Origin: Ailanthus altissimus
Taxonomy: Eukaryota > Streptophyta > Magnoliopsida > Sapindales > Simaroubaceae
DNA length: 64,000 nucleotides
Assembly: GCA_946807835.1 (NCBI GenBank)
Contig: OX327711.1
Location: 13,179,501 to 13,243,500, forward strand
Direction of reading: 5' to 3'
The first letter of the stretch is position 1; each line of letters opens with the position of its first letter. The translations under genes were made by a program, and so were the position numbers. The notes below the pieces were generated by a model. The model did not search any database. It saw only the letters and a program-made list of their open reading frames with translations, and was not told the DNA's origin. Positions 12,256 to 24,274 of this stretch are shown here, piece after piece.

Positions 12256-13199
12256 TAAAGTAACAATATATAGAGACTAGTCATCTAAAGTTGAGTTAGA
12301 AGGCTGCTCGGGAGAATGTGGTAAGAGGTCACAAATTAAACCATAGTACGATGAGGAATCTTGATAAGAAGAATTTGAATGAAGGAGAATGACTGAAGAT
12401 ATTGGAGAAGAACGTTGGCCACTGATAAGAAATGCTAGATAAGTCTGTGTAAATGTGAGAATTAAAAGAGGCAAAGACATAAGGAGGAGATGAGGAAGTT
12501 TTTGTAAGAGGTATTAAACACCTATCAAAGATCAGATGGGCACTAAGAACCATGAAGAATAAGTAACCATCTTGTAGAAGCATTTGACATTTAGAACCCT
12601 TACTTGATTGTTGATGTTATTGAGGCTAACCGACGATACACCCGCAAAGAGAAAGAGAAGTGAGTGCAAAGAAAGGCCCTTATATAAATTGCAAGAGACC
12701 TAACCTAGAAGTGAGAGGTTATACCAAGGACATAAAGAGGGAACTTCGATAATATCACAGGTTAAGGACTCCAACAGTGTAAGGAGGCACTAGGGATAAG
12801 AGAGATGAGAATGAACAAGATAAGCATAATGCTTGCCAAAATTTGAGGGTGGAGTAGAGGATTAGGGATGAGAGTGCAGTCAAGGATAAATAGAGAAAAG
12901 TGGCCTTAAAGGGAAAGGTTAGAACTGAAGCAGAGAATATAAGAGCTCGTAGAGCATAAAGTAGGGTGATAGCTACTTCCTCTAAGGATGACAGAAAATG
13001 AAGAAAAGTTATCGTTCATATAAGATCTCAATAACATAAAGTTGTATGTGGTCTTCAAGCTACATAGAATTCTAACCTATAGAGGGACCTTAGACCCTAT
13101 TTATTATAAGGATTATGTAACTATATGTATTAATTATTCTATATGAACCTAGAGGGGAAAACCCTTCTATGGCATCAAGGTTTGAAATAGAAGAACATA
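12256..13199 (+). other. Untranslated leader of the gypsy element
   Basis: Purine-rich sequence between the primer site and the gag relic. The antisense open frames here (12277-12480 and 12329-12583) are low-complexity Ser/Leu-rich readings of the purine-rich strand and show no family similarity. Confidence 0.45.
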
Positions 13200-14640
13200 T
13201 CCCCAAATAGTAAGCAAACTGACAAGTTTGTGCAACATTTTTTAGGAGCATGCGAGTTGGCTAAAGATTCTAACAATTGAGAAAGATCAAGCAAGGCCAA
13301 GCAGAGGGTTTAAGGGGATTCATTGATAGGCTTTACAATGAGGTAGTTTAGCTTGGAGGTCTTGACTTACCAATCAATCTAGAAGTTATGAAGAGGGTTT
13401 AAATCTGAACAAGATATGGTATCACTTAATTGAGAACCATGTTTCTAATTACTTAATCACTTACGACCAAGGATTGAAGAAGAGGATGTGACTAAGAGAT
13501 CAACGGTGGTAGAAACTCGAGGAAGAGTTTGGGAAAAGGGGTTCGAAGGTCCTAAAAAAGAGACTAACTATAGAAAGAAGAGATCGAACGCTACCTAAGC
13601 TTGCTAAATATCCTAGAGGTGAGAGATCGTAGAAGATGGGCAAAATAGAAGGCTAAGTATGTCTCTACTAGGGTAGCCAAAATCCAAGATGAGGGGTCCT
13701 AGAATCCCATCATAGTTCCATTAGACATTATTTTTAAAGCCATCAAATATAAGGGTTTGTTCAATAAGCTTGATATTATCTAAACATCTACTTCTTGATA
13801 GAACAAGAATAAGAAATTTGAGTTTCCTTGAGACCAAGAGCACACAACCAAGGAGTGTAACCATATAAGGAAGCAAGTGAATTAACTAGTCAGGAATAGA
13901 TGCTTCAATGAATATAGAGCTGATAGAGAATAGAAGGAAACTTAACAAGTTGAAAACTTAGATCCTGAGCCTTCGGTCCAATCGGGGAGGACCATATACT
14001 TTCTTGAATCCTATATTGGTTAGGGACTTAACTGATAGGGGAAAAATTACTCTCGGTATTTGCTAATGGGTCATTAAGTGATGTGCAACATCCTAATCGT
14101 AAAAGCCTCAAATACAAGCAATGTCTATAATGTTCACAAATAAGGATGCTCGAGGAGTCAGCTACCCATATGATTACAAGTTAGTAGTTACCATACAAGT
14201 GGCAGAGATTTATATTAATAGGTTGTTCATTAATCCTTGGAGGTTGGTGGACATAATATGAAAATGAGTCTTGGATGATGTCAACATCAAAGATTTAAAA
14301 GTATAAAGGACAAAGACTTCACTCTATGGCTTTGGACACGATTGTGTAATATTATTGAGAGTATTAGTCTCTTGTGGCCCTAAGGGATAAGCCTTATGTA
14401 AAAACTATGCTGGTGAGTTTCATAGTGTTCGAGTAGCTAATCCTTTACAAAATTCTAATGGGATGACCTTTCATGAGAAACTCCAATGCGACGATGTCTA
14501 TTCATTATCTAAAGTTAAAATTTCCAACTAGTGAGGGAGTAGAAGTGATCTTTAGAGATTAAAAGATGACAAATGAATGTTACATGACCTTAAATAAGAG
14601 AACATATTGCATTACCTTACAGGAAAAGAAAGATTCATTT
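13200..14640 (+). pseudogene. gag and aspartic protease relic of the gypsy element
   Basis: Translated with frame changes, about 13300-13400 gives EGLRGFIDRLYNEVV, a stop, then LGGLDLPINLEVMKR. This matches the capsid region of plant Ty3/gypsy gag. About 14180-14560 gives VVTIQVAEIYINRLFINPW, an SLYGFGH block and SNATMSIHYLKLKFPTSEGV. These match the protease region of Tat-type elements, where the last block follows the protease core. The usual Asp-Thr/Ser-Gly triad appears lost at the NPW position. Numerous stops make it non-functional. Similarity stops near 14640-14760, where family L sequence begins. Confidence 0.65.
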
Positions 14641-14759
14641 ACTTAGGAAAATGATTGCCAAGGTTTATAGAATATGCTCAGGGCCTAAAATTTATAAGTC
14701 GAGGATTCTCTGTCATGTGGGTTATCGGTTAGTTAGATTGATCCTTTCCCCTTATAAGG

Positions 14760-15229
14760 TTGGGCTAATGATAATATTCTAATACTTAACCAAATTTTTG
14801 AAAGCTTGCTATTTTTCTAAGGTGTATGCATATACAATGTGTTCATTACAATGCAATATGCATGTTAGATATACATATTAGCGCAGCGGAATGAGAAATC
14901 TAATTTGTTTAGTGCAATAAATATATTTTAAATTTATATCTTTCATTATAATAATGAAATTGAGACAAAGAATCAGCTTATAAGCCTTTGGGGGTCGGGC
15001 TAATGATAATATTCTAATACTTTACCAAATTTTTGAAAGCTTGCTATTTTTCTAAAGTGTATGTCTATACCGTGTGTTCATTACAATGCAATATGCATGT
15101 CACACATATATATTAGCACAGTGGAATGAGAAATCTATTTTTTTAGTGCCATAAATACATTTTAAATTTATATCTTTCATTATAATAATGAAATTGAGAT
15201 AGAGAATCACCTTATAAGCCTTTAAATTT
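14760..15229. repeat. Two-copy tandem duplication, unit 235 bp
   Basis: The start t(t/c)gggctaatgataatatt occurs at 14760 and again at 14995. The following 235 bp repeat with few differences, up to the ccttataagccttt region. The duplicated segment spans the last bases of gypsy sequence and the first part of the family L LTR, so it arose after that LTR sequence was in place. Confidence 0.85.
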
Positions 15230-18200
15230 TTTTGAATCTGAGTCCACCATAAAGCGCTATCACTGATAATTCTAGGACCCAACTAGGGTGTACTTAGATC
15301 TCTAGAATAATAGCTCTAATTTTCAACAATAGTGTTTAACTCTTAAACACTAATTTTGGTTAAATACTTAAAACTAGTTTAAACTCTTTAACGTTTGTTC
15401 TTTATTTTCAAGAAAATAGAGATGGTGTATATGTTCATGCAACTCTTGTATAACACTTGGAAATAATTTCTAATGAAATGTGTTTTGAACAACACTTGTC
15501 CAAAAATAAAATCTCCCTTCTTTATTTTCTTGTTACTTGGTCAGTCATCCATTGAGGAAGAAAAAGAAGAACTATTTTGTGTGACAACTCTTTACCACCA
15601 AAAGAAAAATAATTCTCTACATTTTTCTTACTTAGCCAAGCCACCCCAAAAGCCAAAATGAAACACTTTCACTCTTTTTACCTTTTGTTTCATTTGTTTA
15701 ATAAACATAAAGGTCCCACTATGTATAAGAAGCCATACTCTTTTACTTCACTTGACTAAAATGAACACAAATATTCATTTTATCAATTTTCATTTAAAGA
15801 GTCAACAAAGACACACATTTACATGTACAAATGAAAAACACTTTTACATTTATACACATTTGTTTCATTTTATAAGTTAACATTCAGTTGCACCACATAA
15901 TGTTAACCCATCCTTCTTTGTTTATTTGTTTTCCTTTTAATTATTTATTTAACAATAAATAACATATATTCCATTTATTTATACTTTGTATATAAGTTGA
16001 CATAATACAATGAAATAATTCAAAAATAATTTTTGAATTATTAAATAGACTTTACTTGTCTCACATGCAAGGTCAATTTTGTAATTACAGAGTCAAACAA
16101 TAAATAAATCATATTGTGTCACTTGTCATCATCCTAATAGTCAACAAATTTTGTTAACTAATTGATGTACTTAACACTTAAGTCTTGACAAGTGCATAAC
16201 CCAAGAGATCCTGAAACAAATATTCGGTTTGTTAGAATTTATTAGATTGAATTATTTAATCTAGTACGCTACCCCAGTTCATAATGAGTACATTTCATAT
16301 TGTGGGACTCCTTAAGTCTACACCCAATTTGTTAAATTAAACTATTCCATAAGTCTATGAGCAATGCTTTAGCACATGTCACGGATATTATAAAGTATCG
16401 CATTAGACTATACAAGTTGAAGTCATAACATATTTGTATAATTCCTTTGTCATCTATATCTTGGAAGAGCAGAGATATAGATCATCACCATCAAATCTCT
16501 ATATGCTCGATTGTGAACTTATCTCTAGATTTGTATTTGGATATATAATATATGCAAATATTTTTGTGATATTGTTTAACCCTATGAAAAACTCATTTTA
16601 GGGTTTATGTTTATGACCACAAGACTTCTTGAAATATAGGATCCGTTAGCTCATATGGAAGGGTTGTAGATTCTGATACTCCGAGATTATATTTTAGAAT
16701 GTCTTGTGGCCACAAGCATAAACCCTAAAAAGAGTTTTTCATAGGGTTAAATAATATCAAAAATATTTGCATATTCTATTTATAAAAAAATTGGAGATAA
16801 GTTCATGGTCGAGCATATAAAGATTTGACAGTGATGATCTATATCCATACTCTTCTAGAATATTTATGACAGAGGGATTATACAAATATATTATGACCTT
16901 AACTTGTATAGTCTAACATGCTGCTTTGTAATTTCTATGACGTGTGCTGAAGCGTTGTTCACAGACTTATGGAAGAGTTATATTTGATAAACCGGGCATA
17001 GACCTAAGAAGTTCCCACAATATAAAGTGTACTCATTATGTACTGGGGCAGCGTACTGGATTGAATAGTTTGATCCAATAAATTTCAGTAAATCAGATAT
17101 TTATTTTTGGATTAATAATAGTTGTTGACCAATAAGATGATGACAAGTGGCACAATCTAAGCCATTCATTATTTTACTTTGTAATTATAATAATACCCTT
17201 GCTTGTTAGACAAGCAACTTCCATTAAATAAACAAAGAATTGCTTTTTTTGTTATTTAATATTGTAAAGTCAAATAATTATAAAGAAATACAAGGCATAT
17301 GCTTTTTTTGTTATTAAATGATTAAACAAATAAAGAAACATGTGAGAATGGCTTAGGCATGATGGAAATGAAACAATTATAAAATGAAGTGTTTTGCTTT
17401 CAATTGAATAATTGGTTTTGCCATTGCATGTATTATATAAACATGTGCAAAATTATTTTATAAGACACGAATGCATATAAAAATTCTAGATAGGCAACAT
17501 AAATGAGGAAGTGAATTGGATAATTTAAAAATTGATGCATTAATATGAATAAGTTATGCAATTATTAAAACATAAATAAATTAATAACAAATAATTATAA
17601 TAAATAATAGAGTAAGGGATAGAAAGAATGACACCCAAATGTTTACGTGGTTTAGCAACTCGCTTCAAGCAACTCGTCTTGAGGATTTCATTAACTTGTC
17701 TTAACCCAAGGCCAAGAATTAATACACTTGACTTTTAAGGTGTCAAGAAAACTTTACAACAAATTGGTTTTCAAGGTACCAATTAAACCCTTACAAAGAG
17801 TAACAACTCTTATTTCAAAGTGTTTCCCACAAACACTTGATTTATAACAAAAGAGTAACTACTCTATTGTCAAAGTGTTTCCCATAAATACTTGAATAAA
17901 CAATATAGAAATTCATATAAATATAAATGATTTTACTCTCAAATGAGTTAATACGAAAATGTAGAACAATGAAACTCTCAATTTCAATATATGACATTTC
18001 TTTCTCGTTCTCTTGTTATTGAGCTTCAAATGAGTGAGGTATTCATAAAGAATAAAAAATAACCATTGCTACAATGCCGATATAGTGTCATTATTATTAC
18101 TACAGTGATCTTCTCAAAGTTTTGATCTTTTATATTTTAGTCCATTTTTTGAAACTTTCAAAACTTTGCATTTTGGTCCGACTTTAGCATGCTTGAATAA

Positions 18201-19046
18201 TTTGGTCATAACTTTTTGTAGGCAACTCCAAATTTACTTCTGTAAAATTCTTTGGAAAGCTAACACAATTATCTTCCTGTTGTCATCAAGTTTATACATA
18301 TTGTCTATCTTATACAGTATCAGTGTAATTTTGAATGTACCCTTCTGTTTTCTTTGCTCCTAATTTTTCTCACTTATGCATTTAATTCTTTCAATACCTA
18401 ACATGGAATTTGTTATCATAAGAACATCAATATGTATAACTAGAAAGTAAATAGATTGAATTGTGGGGGCCAAGTCTTTGATTATTGATAAGGGAAAAAT
18501 AAAAAAATGAATGAATTGCATTTCATTTCTGTGGTGTTTGACTTGACAAATTGAAGAGTGAAAGAAAGAAAGCTTTTTTTTTTCTTTCGAGTGTTGAAAC
18601 AAAAATAGTTCTTCATTTTTATTTTTGCTTTCAAGCATGGCCAACCAAGTGAAAAATAAAATGAAATTGTGTTCATGGAAATCAAGGCAACAGTTGCTCA
18701 AATAAATAGTACTTCTATATTTCTTTTAATATATAGTAGTTAAAGTGTTTAACTACACTTAAGTTTAAAGAGTTAAACATATTTTGTTGGAATTGGAGTT
18801 GCTATTCTAGAGATCCAAACCCACCCTAGTTGGGTGTTAAAATTGTTAGCCAGTGCATTTCGTGGTGGACTCTAATTCAAAAATTTTCAAAAGCTTAAAA
18901 GGTGATTCTCTATCGCAATTTCATTATTGTAATGAAAGATTTAAATTTAAAATGTGTTTATTACACTAGAAAATTAGATTTCTGATTCTATTGTACTAAT
19001 ATGTATGTATGACATGCATATTGCATTATAATGAACATGCTACACA
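14812..19046. repeat. Large imperfect inverted repeat of family L LTR sequence
   Basis: Left-arm segments at 14812-15420, 16110-16145 and 16212-16638 reappear reverse complemented at 18740-19046, 17110-17155 and 16690-17105. Close to the axis (about 16664), gtttatgaccacaagact faces gtcttgtggccacaagca. The loop is about 50 bp. Each arm represents the first two thirds of the family L LTR; the last third is missing at the centre. The right arm is longer because it carries an extra insertion at about 17520-18403. Arms are roughly 80% similar by eye, with AT-rich parts less alignable. Confidence 0.8.
17520..18403 (-). mobile_element. Probable copia-type solo LTR in the right arm
   Basis: This segment has no counterpart in the left arm of the inverted repeat. 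In reverse complement it would start tgttaggtattgaaag at 18403 and contains gctaaaccacgtaaac near 17640. The copia LTR at 34233-34250 has a similar gaaccacgtaaattc near its 3' end. The left boundary and target duplication were not found, so both the limits and the class are tentative. Confidence 0.4.
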
Positions 19047-19052
19047 TGCACG

Positions 19053-21225
19053 TGTTGGGAGTTGTCCATTCATGGGTGTATGCATGAGGGTTTTGTGTTT
19101 AACAACAATATATACATATCTCATACATATAATGAAGCAGCGGAAGCTTAAAACATTGCAGTAAACACAATCAAAATATATTAATTGAATTAACAGAAAC
19201 GAAATTGAGAAATAACCTTTGAAGCCTTTGGATGAAGATTGTTGAAGTCCTCCAAAATGTTGTCTTTGATCAATTCTAGTAATCAACAATGGTGGGTTTG
19301 ATTATCTAGAATGACAGCCTTTGATCCAGCAGAAGTTTAACCACTTAAACTTATGATATTAATTTTTCCTCTTTGATTAACAATTAATCAAAACCTATTT
19401 TGCAAAATTGGTTTTATGCCTTAAAAGAAAATAATGAATTCAACTCTTGAATCCATATTTTAGAAAACAATTTCTCTTTTTTCTCTTTGAATTGGCTGAC
19501 CAAAAAAAATTTGCAAAATCAAATTAACAAAAAGACTTATGAATTTAATTTTCATTTTTCTTATTTATACAAATGAAATTAATTTCATTTCATTACAATT
19601 AATTTCACTTAATTTCAATTTGTATTTAACCTAACCTAATCTTAGTTAACTCTTAACTTTAGTTAGGTTAAATTAACATTTAAATATTCTAACTATAGTT
19701 AACACTTAACTTTAGTTAAGTTAAAGAACATTTAAATATTTTAACTATAATTAACTAACTTAATCATGGTTATGTTAACTTTTACTTAACCATTAAGTAT
19801 TGTTAATCTAACTTAACTAAATGGTTAACTCTTAATCTTAGTTAATCTTTAATTATTTATTCAACAATTAAATAAATAAATATTTATTTGAATTATTTAA
19901 CAATTAAATAATTATCAAGTGAAATTACAATTATGTCCTTACTCGGTTACCAAGTTAACCTAAAGTGGGTCCCACCATCTGACCATATACTTTAGTTAAC
20001 GTAACCTTAGTAAATTGCTGGATTTTACTGTATTAAACTATTTAATACGGTACGCTGCCCAAGTGCTCAAAGAGTACATTTCATATTGGGACTCCCTAGG
20101 TCCACGCCCGATTCGTCAAATGAAACTATTTCACAAGTCCGTGAACGATGCCCCACGCACACGTTACGGATATTACAAATCAGCGCGTCAGACCATACAT
20201 GTTGAGGTTACTCCATATTCGTATAATCCTTCCGTCATTATATCCAAGATGAACGGGATATAGATCATTACTGTCAAATCCCGATAATTTCATCCATTAC
20301 TATATTATCTCCAGATTCGTATCTTTATGAACAATATACGCAAACACTTTTGCTATAATGTTCGAACCTGTAGGAAACTCCTTTCCCAGGTAGATTGCTT
20401 ACGGCCATAAGACTTTACAAGATACAATCTCAAAGTTCAGATATACAACCCATCTATGTGAGCTGGCGGATTCCATATCTACGCACACCGAACTCCATGA
20501 GCATCGGACCATACCCAGCGACACGCAGCGGTCAGACCATGAAAGGTCTCTGACATACGTGGAACCAAAGTATGATGGATCTCCCACAAGTTCACCGTGG
20601 CGCTCAGGTCGAAGGACCACAAATACTACTCAACTCGAGAGGACCTTCCTTTGACGGTTTCATAGGATATCTATTGGGGTCCTCTTGAGTCTGTTCAGTA
20701 TCCAGTCCTAACTGAATACCTGTATGTCTATATGAACTTCAACCAAGCTCATGGTTAACTAAGAATAACCATTTGTACAATACAGCTATAGACATACACT
20801 AATCTATGTGTTTCACCGATAGACCCTCATTGGTAAACGTAGATCAGGAACTCTTTATTTGAGAAGATACTTCCATAACGACATTTCTTAGTCTTTATTG
20901 CAACTCTTTGCAATTTTGTCATTACTAGTAGATTCTCAGGTCTTTGTTACATTATAGATTAGGTTCTAACTTTTAGATCCCGCTGGCTATTATAACCTGC
21001 TAACACTTAGCATTTATAACTACCAGCTTTGCTAACTCTTAGCCATGGTCTAAACTTCTTTAAACCAGATATGAACTCATTTAGATCATATCATGTTTAT
21101 AATGTTACAAGCTTAACTACCATTTAATAAAAGTTATCAGCGATTTAATAAAATATGCATTGTATAAATATTACAAACTAAATATTCATACAAACTGGGA
21201 TGGCGCGTAAGCACATACCCTAACA
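19053..21225 (-). mobile_element. Complete solo LTR, family L (2173 bp)
   Basis: The element starts tgttgggagttg and ends taccctaaca, the TG...CA ends of an LTR with an inverted repeat of about 7 bp. It is flanked by a perfect 5 bp duplication, gcacg, at 19048-19052 and 21226-21230. There is no internal coding region or second LTR, so it is a solo LTR left by recombination. It landed at the outer edge of the right arm of the inverted repeat. Orientation is set relative to the other copies; the minus strand is assumed to be the sense strand because reverse-complemented copies begin tgtt(a/g)ggg. The open frame 20015-20263 inside it is chance. Confidence 0.9.
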
Positions 21226-21230
21226 GCACG

Positions 21231-22523
21231 AACCCTAAAAAAATATCAGGCTTTCATCGGGGACCCTTAAGGTGATCTTAGTTGAAATCCTATATCTAAC
21301 CCTAAGCTATATAAAGTCATTCTCAATTATTTTTTGATGGGTTATAAAGAGGACACTCTAACTCGTAGAGGACCTTACTACTCATACAATAAGTGTTCTT
21401 TTTCTTCTTTTTCAACCTTTTTGGGCCTTCAGCACCTTTATATTGGCAAGGAGCACTAGTAGAGACCTTTTTACCCTCAAGCCCCATGCTTATAATTCGC
21501 TCAAAATCCACCCCTACCTCAATTAATTAAACCTTGTGATCTCCTACATGACCAATCTCTTTGGCTAAATCGAGAAGATTGAGGTTCTACTGGGTTGTTC
21601 GCCTATGAACTGCTTGGCCTTGACTATTCTTAGCATCCCAGTCCTTCATTCTACTACTAGACTCTCGACCTAATATATTCTAGGAGTTGTTGGTGGCACT
21701 TCTATTTTAGGACATTTTTCTAAAGTTAAACCTAAAGGGGGCAAGATCGGACAACCCAGAAGAGTATGTAGAATAATTAGTCACGCATTTAAGAAGGTAA
21801 ACTGAGCATTCAAAAATTCAACCAAGCATTTAAAAATTTAAATCAAGCATTCACATTTCATATAAAAAAATCAAGAATGTATATAAATCTAGAGCCCTAA
21901 ATATGCCAAATACCCCAGAATAATGCTCAAATAAGGACTATAACAAGAAGAAAAGAAAAAGTCCACTTACTTAAGATTAAAATTAATGGATTGAAGTAGT
22001 TAATCCTCAAGCAAACACAATCTCTTTCACTAAGAATTGATTACTTTTTCTTTATTTAGAAATTTAGAATAGGCTTAAAATGTGAGAAGTGTGAAGAGCA
22101 ATTCAATTTATAAGGGATACTCGAACCGATCTCAACCATTGAAAGGCATTTAATAGTCAAGATTAACCTGTATTCAAGACATTTTTTTTTGCCTAATAGA
22201 CACATCAACTTAAAACAATCTTAACCATTGGATGAGATTTGAGGGTCTGTGTGAGTCCATGTTTGCAATAACAATAGCGACTTATTCATTGAATGGTTGA
22301 AGTGTGATAGTTGAAACGACGCATAATTTTTTAATAGTCAAATTTATTTAATGATTGGCATTAATTTCAAACTTCAAAGTTATCAGCTTTGAGGACCACT
22401 CCTTAGATAAACCAAAAATAAGATATTGCAGAGCTCATCATCACTGAGAACTTTGCCTAAGCCAAACACTACATTAACCTTCTAGCATTAACTAGTCAAA
22501 ACAGAAAACTGAGGAACCTTTAT
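21231..22523. other. Remaining gypsy interior, content unclear
   Basis: This lies between the solo LTR and the 3' LTR. The minus strand has an open stretch at 21511-21323 with a Lys-rich tract (RLKKKKKNTY) and further readable sequence to about 21700, but no family was recognised. It may be the 3' untranslated part of the retroelement or yet another insertion. Confidence 0.35.
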
Positions 22524-23375
22524 TGTCCCTAGGATCCTAGGCTCAATATGTTGAGGCTAGGTTTAGCCTGCCAAAGGTCTAATCCTGTAAAATGGACTAG
22601 CTTCTGAGGACCCAATTTATTGAGATAGCAAAGCCCAACTTATAATGCCGACCACTGCATAAAGCCCATGATCTCAAGCCTAACAAAGTCTGAGGTGCTG
22701 AGCCTAGCACGTAGCAAGGCTTGGCTTGTCATCAAGATAGGTTGGGTTCAGCTGCAGCTACCTCCTTAGGTTGATCAACTACCCAAGAGTATTTTACCTA
22801 AGTTAAGGGTAACCGCATAATCCATCGTCATTCAAAGACTACCTCAGGTACTCAAAGGTTATGCTATTATGACAACGATCTTGTAGAAGTTAGACAACGC
22901 AGAGCATGACATCCACATTCTACACAATAAACTTAGAAGCATGAGCTTACTAATCTATTATCCTTATAATCTTGAACAACCTGCACGACCTCATTCACGA
23001 GGCAACGTGCAATGTAAGGTAACCACACAAAAAAAACCTATATAAGGGAGAAACAAGGCTCGCACGTAAGGGAAGGACAATAATACAAACTAAAAAATAA
23101 AGGATAAAAAAATATGTAAGCAATCTCAAAACACTGTTCCAACAATCCTTATTTTTTTTACTAACCTGATCTCCAACTTAAGCATTAGAAGGTTGTTGCT
23201 GGAGATAACTACTGGCTCAGCCTTAACCAAGTTTTTGTGAGTGTAGTGACAAGTCTCAGATGCCTAGGAGTACTTGGGGATGGCTAAATTAGCTCAACTT
23301 TAAACCAGATGATAGTTTCAAAGAACAAATTTATTTTTAGTCAAGGACTCAATATTTAGTCGAGAACCATTGTCA
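22524..23375 (+). repeat. 3' LTR of the gypsy element
   Basis: It begins tgtccctaggatcctaggct and ends near gaaccattgtca, aligning along its length with 11403-12230. A purine-rich stretch (aaaactgaggaa) at about 22505-22516 is a candidate polypurine tract just before it. Confidence 0.72.
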
Positions 23376-23645
23376 ACATTATTATTATCGTTATTATTAC
23401 TATTATTATTCCCATTTTTGTTTTTATTCTTATTATTCTTCTTCATCCTCCTATTTAGGTTATACTAATTTTTATAACACTATAATAACAAAATTTACTA
23501 AATGCATATAAGTTATTTTTAGAACTCATAATAAAAGTTAAAAACATAATTTACTAAACACTTAATTGATTTTCTTTAGAGTTATTTTTTTTTCAGCATA
23601 AATGTTTGTGATTAATTTAATTTGAACATTACTAAACCGGTCCTA
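23376..23645. mobile_element. Right half of the split MITE
   Basis: A degenerate ATT tract is followed by an AT-rich body and the end actaaaccggtcctaag, which is the inverted counterpart of the left end at 10963. See the left-half entry. Confidence 0.4.
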
Positions 23646-24274
23646 AGTTAACAATTTTGATTGTCCTTTTATTTTTGTGAATAGAAAAACTAATTTTAAG
23701 GGACTGAGAAAATAGAAGAGAGAGATCTTTAGTTAGTTAAATGTGAAAAAGATTTTTAGTTAATAAGATAAGGTCATGATAGTATGAAAAAAAGTAGTGT
23801 TTTCTTTAAGGATCTCGGTCCAAGCCCAATCCACAAAGGGAAGGATCCATTCCCTAATAAAATTCAAGATTATAAGGGCCTAACAAGAAAATGATCTTCA
23901 GACTCAACTCTCTAAGGAAATCTCGCTCGAAGCCGATAGCGTAAGACTCATAGACTAAGGCACCAGAGGCCTAAGCCCATGAGGGCTCATGAAGTTTATG
24001 GTCATTACTTATAGAAAGTTGTCCTCGATACCTACTTAAAGATGTCATCGGCACACTAAAGTAATCAATCAGTCCTTAGCATTCCAAAACGGATTGAGCA
24101 ACTTTTAGCATCCTAAAGTAATCGACCTAAACTGAGTTGACCCCTCAGCTCTTAACGACTAACTTAAAAATCATCACATTACTCTAAGACTTTGGCTTTG
24201 CCTTATCCTTAAAGATTACCAAGCATCTTAGAAACTTCGAAATAAATCCTACTCTTACAATGTTAGAAACTTTC

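Larger units (their letters stand above)
11403..23375 (+). mobile_element. Ty3/gypsy retrotransposon relic (Tat-like), nested
   Basis: Two direct repeats of about 830-850 bp (11403-12230 and 22524-23375) flank an interior with a degenerate primer-binding region, a gag relic and an aspartic protease relic on the plus strand. Reverse transcriptase, RNase H and integrase were not found. That part is replaced by an inverted repeat of family L LTR sequence and a family L solo LTR. The LTRs have diverged considerably, so the insertion is old. The outer flanks are ATT repeats, making a target duplication impossible to assign with confidence. Lineage is inferred from the gag and protease similarity and the primer-site sequence. 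Confidence 0.72.

Noticed and set aside
15473..15661. Open frame of 62 codons
   Set aside because: It lies in the left arm of the inverted repeat, is not conserved in the right arm and has no similarity.
20015..20263. Plus-strand open frame of 82 codons
   Set aside because: It is inside the non-coding solo LTR 19053-21225 and is not kept open in the other family L copies.
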